From JAJKIP01 sp040509055 (GTDB lineage Bacteria; Bacteroidota; Bacteroidia; Chitinophagales; Chitinophagaceae): a stretch of DNA of 7,334 nt. The notes beneath the pieces were generated by a model. It searched no databases. It had not been told where the DNA came from and saw nothing but the letters and a program-made list of their open reading frames with translations. Position numbers and translations under genes: made by a program. The stretch lies in the NCBI GenBank assembly GCA_040509055.1, contig JBEVLT010000250.1, forward strand, positions 1 through 7,334, read 5' to 3'. Numbering within the stretch: the first letter of the stretch is position 1; each line of letters opens with the position of its first letter. This document shows, in pieces, positions 5,485-7,334 of the stretch.

Positions 5485-5550
5485 ACCGGGTTCATTGATC
5501 TACGGCGAAAACACGTACCTTCACCCTTTACTTAGTCGTATGAACCCTGT
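5485..5550. repeat. Inverted repeat spanning the rsmA-pdxA promoter region
   Basis: ACCGGGTTCAT (5485-5495) and ATGAACCCTGT (5540-5550) are inverted copies matching at 10 of 11 positions, 8 of them consecutive, separated by 44 bases. The right arm contains the pdxA start codon and the left arm contains an in-frame upstream ATG of rsmA. The arms flank the pdxA promoter boxes. It could be an operator or simply coincidence. Confidence 0.4.
5495..5523 (+). promoter_or_regulatory. Candidate pdxA promoter (TTG - 18 bases - TACCTTCA)
   Basis: TTG at 5495-5497 is followed after 18 bases by TACCTTCA at 5516-5523, which matches the Bacteroidota -33/-7 layout with two mismatches in the -7 box (TTCA for TTTG). 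Transcription would start near 5528-5532, leaving a leader of about 10 bases before the ATG at 5540. Confidence 0.5.
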
Positions 5551-6628
5551 TGTAAAACCTGTTATCGGCATCACCTGTGGAGACCTGAACGGTATCGGCC
5601 TTGAACTGGTCATCAAAACCTTTGCGGACAACCGCATCCTCGATCAGTGCACCCCCCTGATCTTTGCTTCCAACAAGGTGATCAACTTTTACCGGAAATC
5701 TATTGCCGAGATCAACTTCAACTACCAGAGCACCCGCGATTTTACCCGCATCAGCCATAAGCAGATCAACGTATTCAGCTGCTGGGAAGAAGATGTGGCA
5801 GTAACTCCCGGCGAGCTGACGGACACGGCCGGCAAATATGCGGTGCTGTCCCTGCAAACGGCTGTAGCAGCCCTGAAGCAAAAGCAGATCGACGGGCTGG
5901 TGACCGCACCTATCCATAAAAAGAACATCCAGTCTGCCGAGTTCAATTTTCCCGGTCATACGCCCTTCCTGAAAGACATATTTGGCGTCAACGACGTGGT
6001 AATGATGCTTTGCGCCGGCAATTTCCGCGTGGCGCTGGTAACCGAGCATATACCGGTCAGCGAAGTGGCCCGGCATATCACCAAGGCAGCCATCGTAAGC
6101 AAGCTGATGATCATCAACAAAAGCCTGCAGCGCGACTTTGGCATCGACAAACCACGGATCGCCGTGCTGGGCCTGAACCCGCATGCAGGCGACGAAGGCC
6201 TGATCGGCCAGGAGGAAGAAACCATCATCCAGCCCGCCATCCGCGAGGCCAAGAACAACAATATACTGGTGACCGGCCCTTACAGCGCCGATGCCTTCTT
6301 TGCCCGCCGGTATCATCAGCGGTTTGACGCCGTGCTGGCCATGTACCACGATCAGGGACTGATCCCTTTCAAGGCACTGGCTTCGGGCGAAGGGGTAAAC
6401 TATACAGCCGGCTTACCGGCTATCCGTACATCGCCCGATCACGGCGTAGCCTTCGACATTGCAGGAAAAGACCGGGCGGATACCTCCTCTTTTCTTGCCG
6501 CCATTTTCGAATGCCTGGATATCATCCAGCGCAGGACGGCCTACGACGAGAACCGGGCCAACCCGCTCAAGAAGATCAATCCCGAAGTATTTGCCAGGAT
6601 GGAAGACGAAGAGATCAGGGAAGGATAG
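5540..6628 (+). CDS. pdxA: 4-hydroxythreonine-4-phosphate dehydrogenase PdxA
   Basis: PdxA oxidises 4-phosphohydroxy-L-threonine with NAD(P); the product decarboxylates to 3-amino-2-oxopropyl phosphate, which PdxJ joins to deoxyxylulose phosphate to make pyridoxine phosphate (DXP-dependent vitamin B6 route). The 362-residue protein shows ITCGDLNGIGLELV (11-24), the conserved FPGHTPFL (137-144), and the three divalent-metal histidines H170 (TEHIPV), H215 (GLNPHAGDEG) and H270 (MYHDQGLIPFK). TSPDHGVAFDIAGK (297-310) is also a signature. It is about 30 residues longer than E. coli PdxA, mainly in an insertion around 30-90 that I regard as normal for Bacteroidota. The ATG at 5540 fits the homology; the frame is open back to a TTG at 5495, but that TTG looks like the -33 element. 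There is no clear Shine-Dalgarno. It is probably monocistronic, with 6 bases between its stop and the stop of the convergent LolA-like gene. No pdxJ is in the window. Confidence 0.97.
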   Translation: MNPVVKPVIGITCGDLNGIGLELVIKTFADNRILDQCTPLIFASNKVINFYRKSIAEINFNYQSTRDFTRISHKQINVFSCWEEDVAVTPGELTDTAGKYAVLSLQTAVAALKQKQIDGLVTAPIHKKNIQSAEFNFPGHTPFLKDIFGVNDVVMMLCAGNFRVALVTEHIPVSEVARHITKAAIVSKLMIINKSLQRDFGIDKPRIAVLGLNPHAGDEGLIGQEEETIIQPAIREAKNNNILVTGPYSADAFFARRYHQRFDAVLAMYHDQGLIPFKALASGEGVNYTAGLPAIRTSPDHGVAFDIAGKDRADTSSFLAAIFECLDIIQRRTAYDENRANPLKKINPEVFARMEDEEIREG

Positions 6629-6634
6629 CCCCCA

Positions 6635-7327
6635 TTATTTAAACACGCTGTCGGGTACGCCCTTGTTCACCTTGTAAGTGGTGTAAGTGATCTCGATTTT
6701 TCCCTTTTTATTCTGCGCCTTATCGGCAGGCTGCTCCTTTTCGGAGCCGTCATCATAATCAAAGGTTACTCCTTTGGGCATTTTGTAATCTTTGGTATTG
6801 AAGGTAAAGATCACTTTATCCGCCAGCCCGTATGCGGCATAGCTGCCATATGACAGCTCCAGTTCGTAGGTACCGTTTTCCCTGGTGGTGGTTTTGGCTT
6901 TTTTCACCAGTTCCTGCTTTTCGTCTATGTAAAAAGTAGCAAGCACGATGGCTGCTTCTTCGTCCTTCGGCAGCAGCTTAATGATGCGAAGACCCGTTTT
7001 ATCTTCCTTGCCTACGTCGATAATATCATAGTCATCCGGGCTGGTAAGAATGGCCGCCACGCTGATATTCACCGACCCTTTCGGCACCAGGGATATGCCT
7101 TTTTCGTTGCTAATCCGGAGCTTGTCTGGCTTCTTGTAGTATACTTTTATATTGGCCACGGGCGCCTTGATAAAGGTTACGTTCATCTTCATTTTGCCAG
7201 TGGCTTCATAGTCATTGACCTTGTCCAGTTTGGCTTTTATTTTCTGTATGAGCTCACTGGCTGTCTGGGCCCGCACCGCTCCGCTGCAGACCAGCAGCGG
7301 CAGCAACAGGTATAGGATTCGTTTCAT
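6635..7327 (-). CDS. LolA-like outer membrane lipoprotein-sorting family protein
   Basis: The 230-residue protein begins with a classical signal peptide, MKRILYLLLPLLVCSGAVRA, with predicted cleavage near residue 20 or 21 (VRA-QT). C14 lies inside the hydrophobic core with V at -1, so it is not a lipobox. The mature protein starts with a helix (ASELIQKIKAKLDKVNDYEA, 23-42) and continues as repeated beta strands (GKMKMNV, IKVYYKKPDKLRI, RIIKLL, ATFYIDEKQELV, YELELSYG, DKVIFTF), the pattern of the LolA/LolB half-barrel fold. Canonical LolA carries lipoproteins from the inner to the outer membrane; this may instead be one of several LolA-like paralogs with unknown cargo. The lysine-rich insert at about 195-210 (SEKEQPADKAQNKKGK) looks like a flexible loop. 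The promoter lies beyond the right edge of the window. It is convergent with pdxA, with no room for a terminator between the stops. Confidence 0.78.
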   Translation of the reverse strand: MKRILYLLLPLLVCSGAVRAQTASELIQKIKAKLDKVNDYEATGKMKMNVTFIKAPVANIKVYYKKPDKLRISNEKGISLVPKGSVNISVAAILTSPDDYDIIDVGKEDKTGLRIIKLLPKDEEAAIVLATFYIDEKQELVKKAKTTTRENGTYELELSYGSYAAYGLADKVIFTFNTKDYKMPKGVTFDYDDGSEKEQPADKAQNKKGKIEITYTTYKVNKGVPDSVFK

Positions 7328-7334
7328 CAGCTTA

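Noticed and set aside
5448..5495. Longer rsmA starting at the ATG at 5495
   Set aside because: It adds 16 residues not typical of the family and would place the perfect TACCTTTG promoter box inside the coding region.
5495..5539. Longer pdxA starting at the TTG at 5495
   Set aside because: The ATG at 5540 gives the expected N-terminus, and the extension overlaps the likely promoter.
5528..6349. Long open frame on the minus strand opposite pdxA (and similar long frames opposite ruvC and the DUF3108 gene)
   Set aside because: They lie wholly antisense to well-supported genes, show no recognisable family features and have the skewed composition expected of shadow frames.
1..7334. Defence system, prophage, insertion sequence, CRISPR array, tRNA or riboswitch
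   Set aside because: All space is taken by recognisable core genes and short leaders; no transposase, direct-repeat array, tRNA-like fold or known riboswitch core was seen on either strand.

Overview
The window looks like an ordinary chromosomal housekeeping segment from a Bacteroidota bacterium, most likely Chitinophagaceae (Chitinophaga-like). Three things suggest this. The protein variants are of Bacteroidota type (for example PdxA starting with ITCGDLNGIGLELV, and a HIT protein with GLEVPHAHLHLIP). Most starts lack a Shine-Dalgarno sequence. Several starts are preceded by the Bacteroidota -7 promoter box TAnnTTTG. The genus is an inference. I see no rRNA, tRNA, CRISPR array, insertion sequence or phage gene, and no gene-free stretch longer than about 120 bases.

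Layout, left to right. (1) A strong hairpin (1-24) lies just past a minus-strand pair: a seven-to-eight-helix membrane protein of the lysylphosphatidylglycerol synthase TM family (904-1953), then a secreted DUF3108 protein (54-893). (2) ruvC (2070-2636, plus strand) diverges from that pair across a 116-base leader and begins at TTG. (3) A HIT-family protein (2656-3048, minus) converges on ruvC and has its own candidate promoter. (4) greA (3194-3667, minus) has an intrinsic terminator behind it and an unusual leader in front: a -7-like box, a 13-bp hairpin with a U-rich tail, then a perfect AAGGAGG. (5) rsmA (4695-5447) and a D-2-hydroxyacid dehydrogenase (3772-4698) form a minus-strand pair overlapping by ATGA. 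(6) pdxA (5540-6628, plus) diverges from rsmA across 92 bases that hold promoter boxes for both. (7) A LolA-like secreted protein (6635-7327, minus) converges on pdxA with only 6 bases between stops.

Functional themes are DNA and RNA maintenance (RuvC, GreA, RsmA), vitamin B6 synthesis (PdxA, with a possible PdxB-like partner next door) and cell envelope (the TM protein, DUF3108 and LolA-like proteins). I find no new multi-gene system. The points most worth a second look are regulatory: the greA leader, which resembles a terminator-attenuator; a probably leaderless rsmA; an inverted repeat spanning the rsmA-pdxA divergent region; the TTG-started ruvC behind a possible seven-codon leader peptide; and the dehydrogenase as a candidate for the PdxB step.
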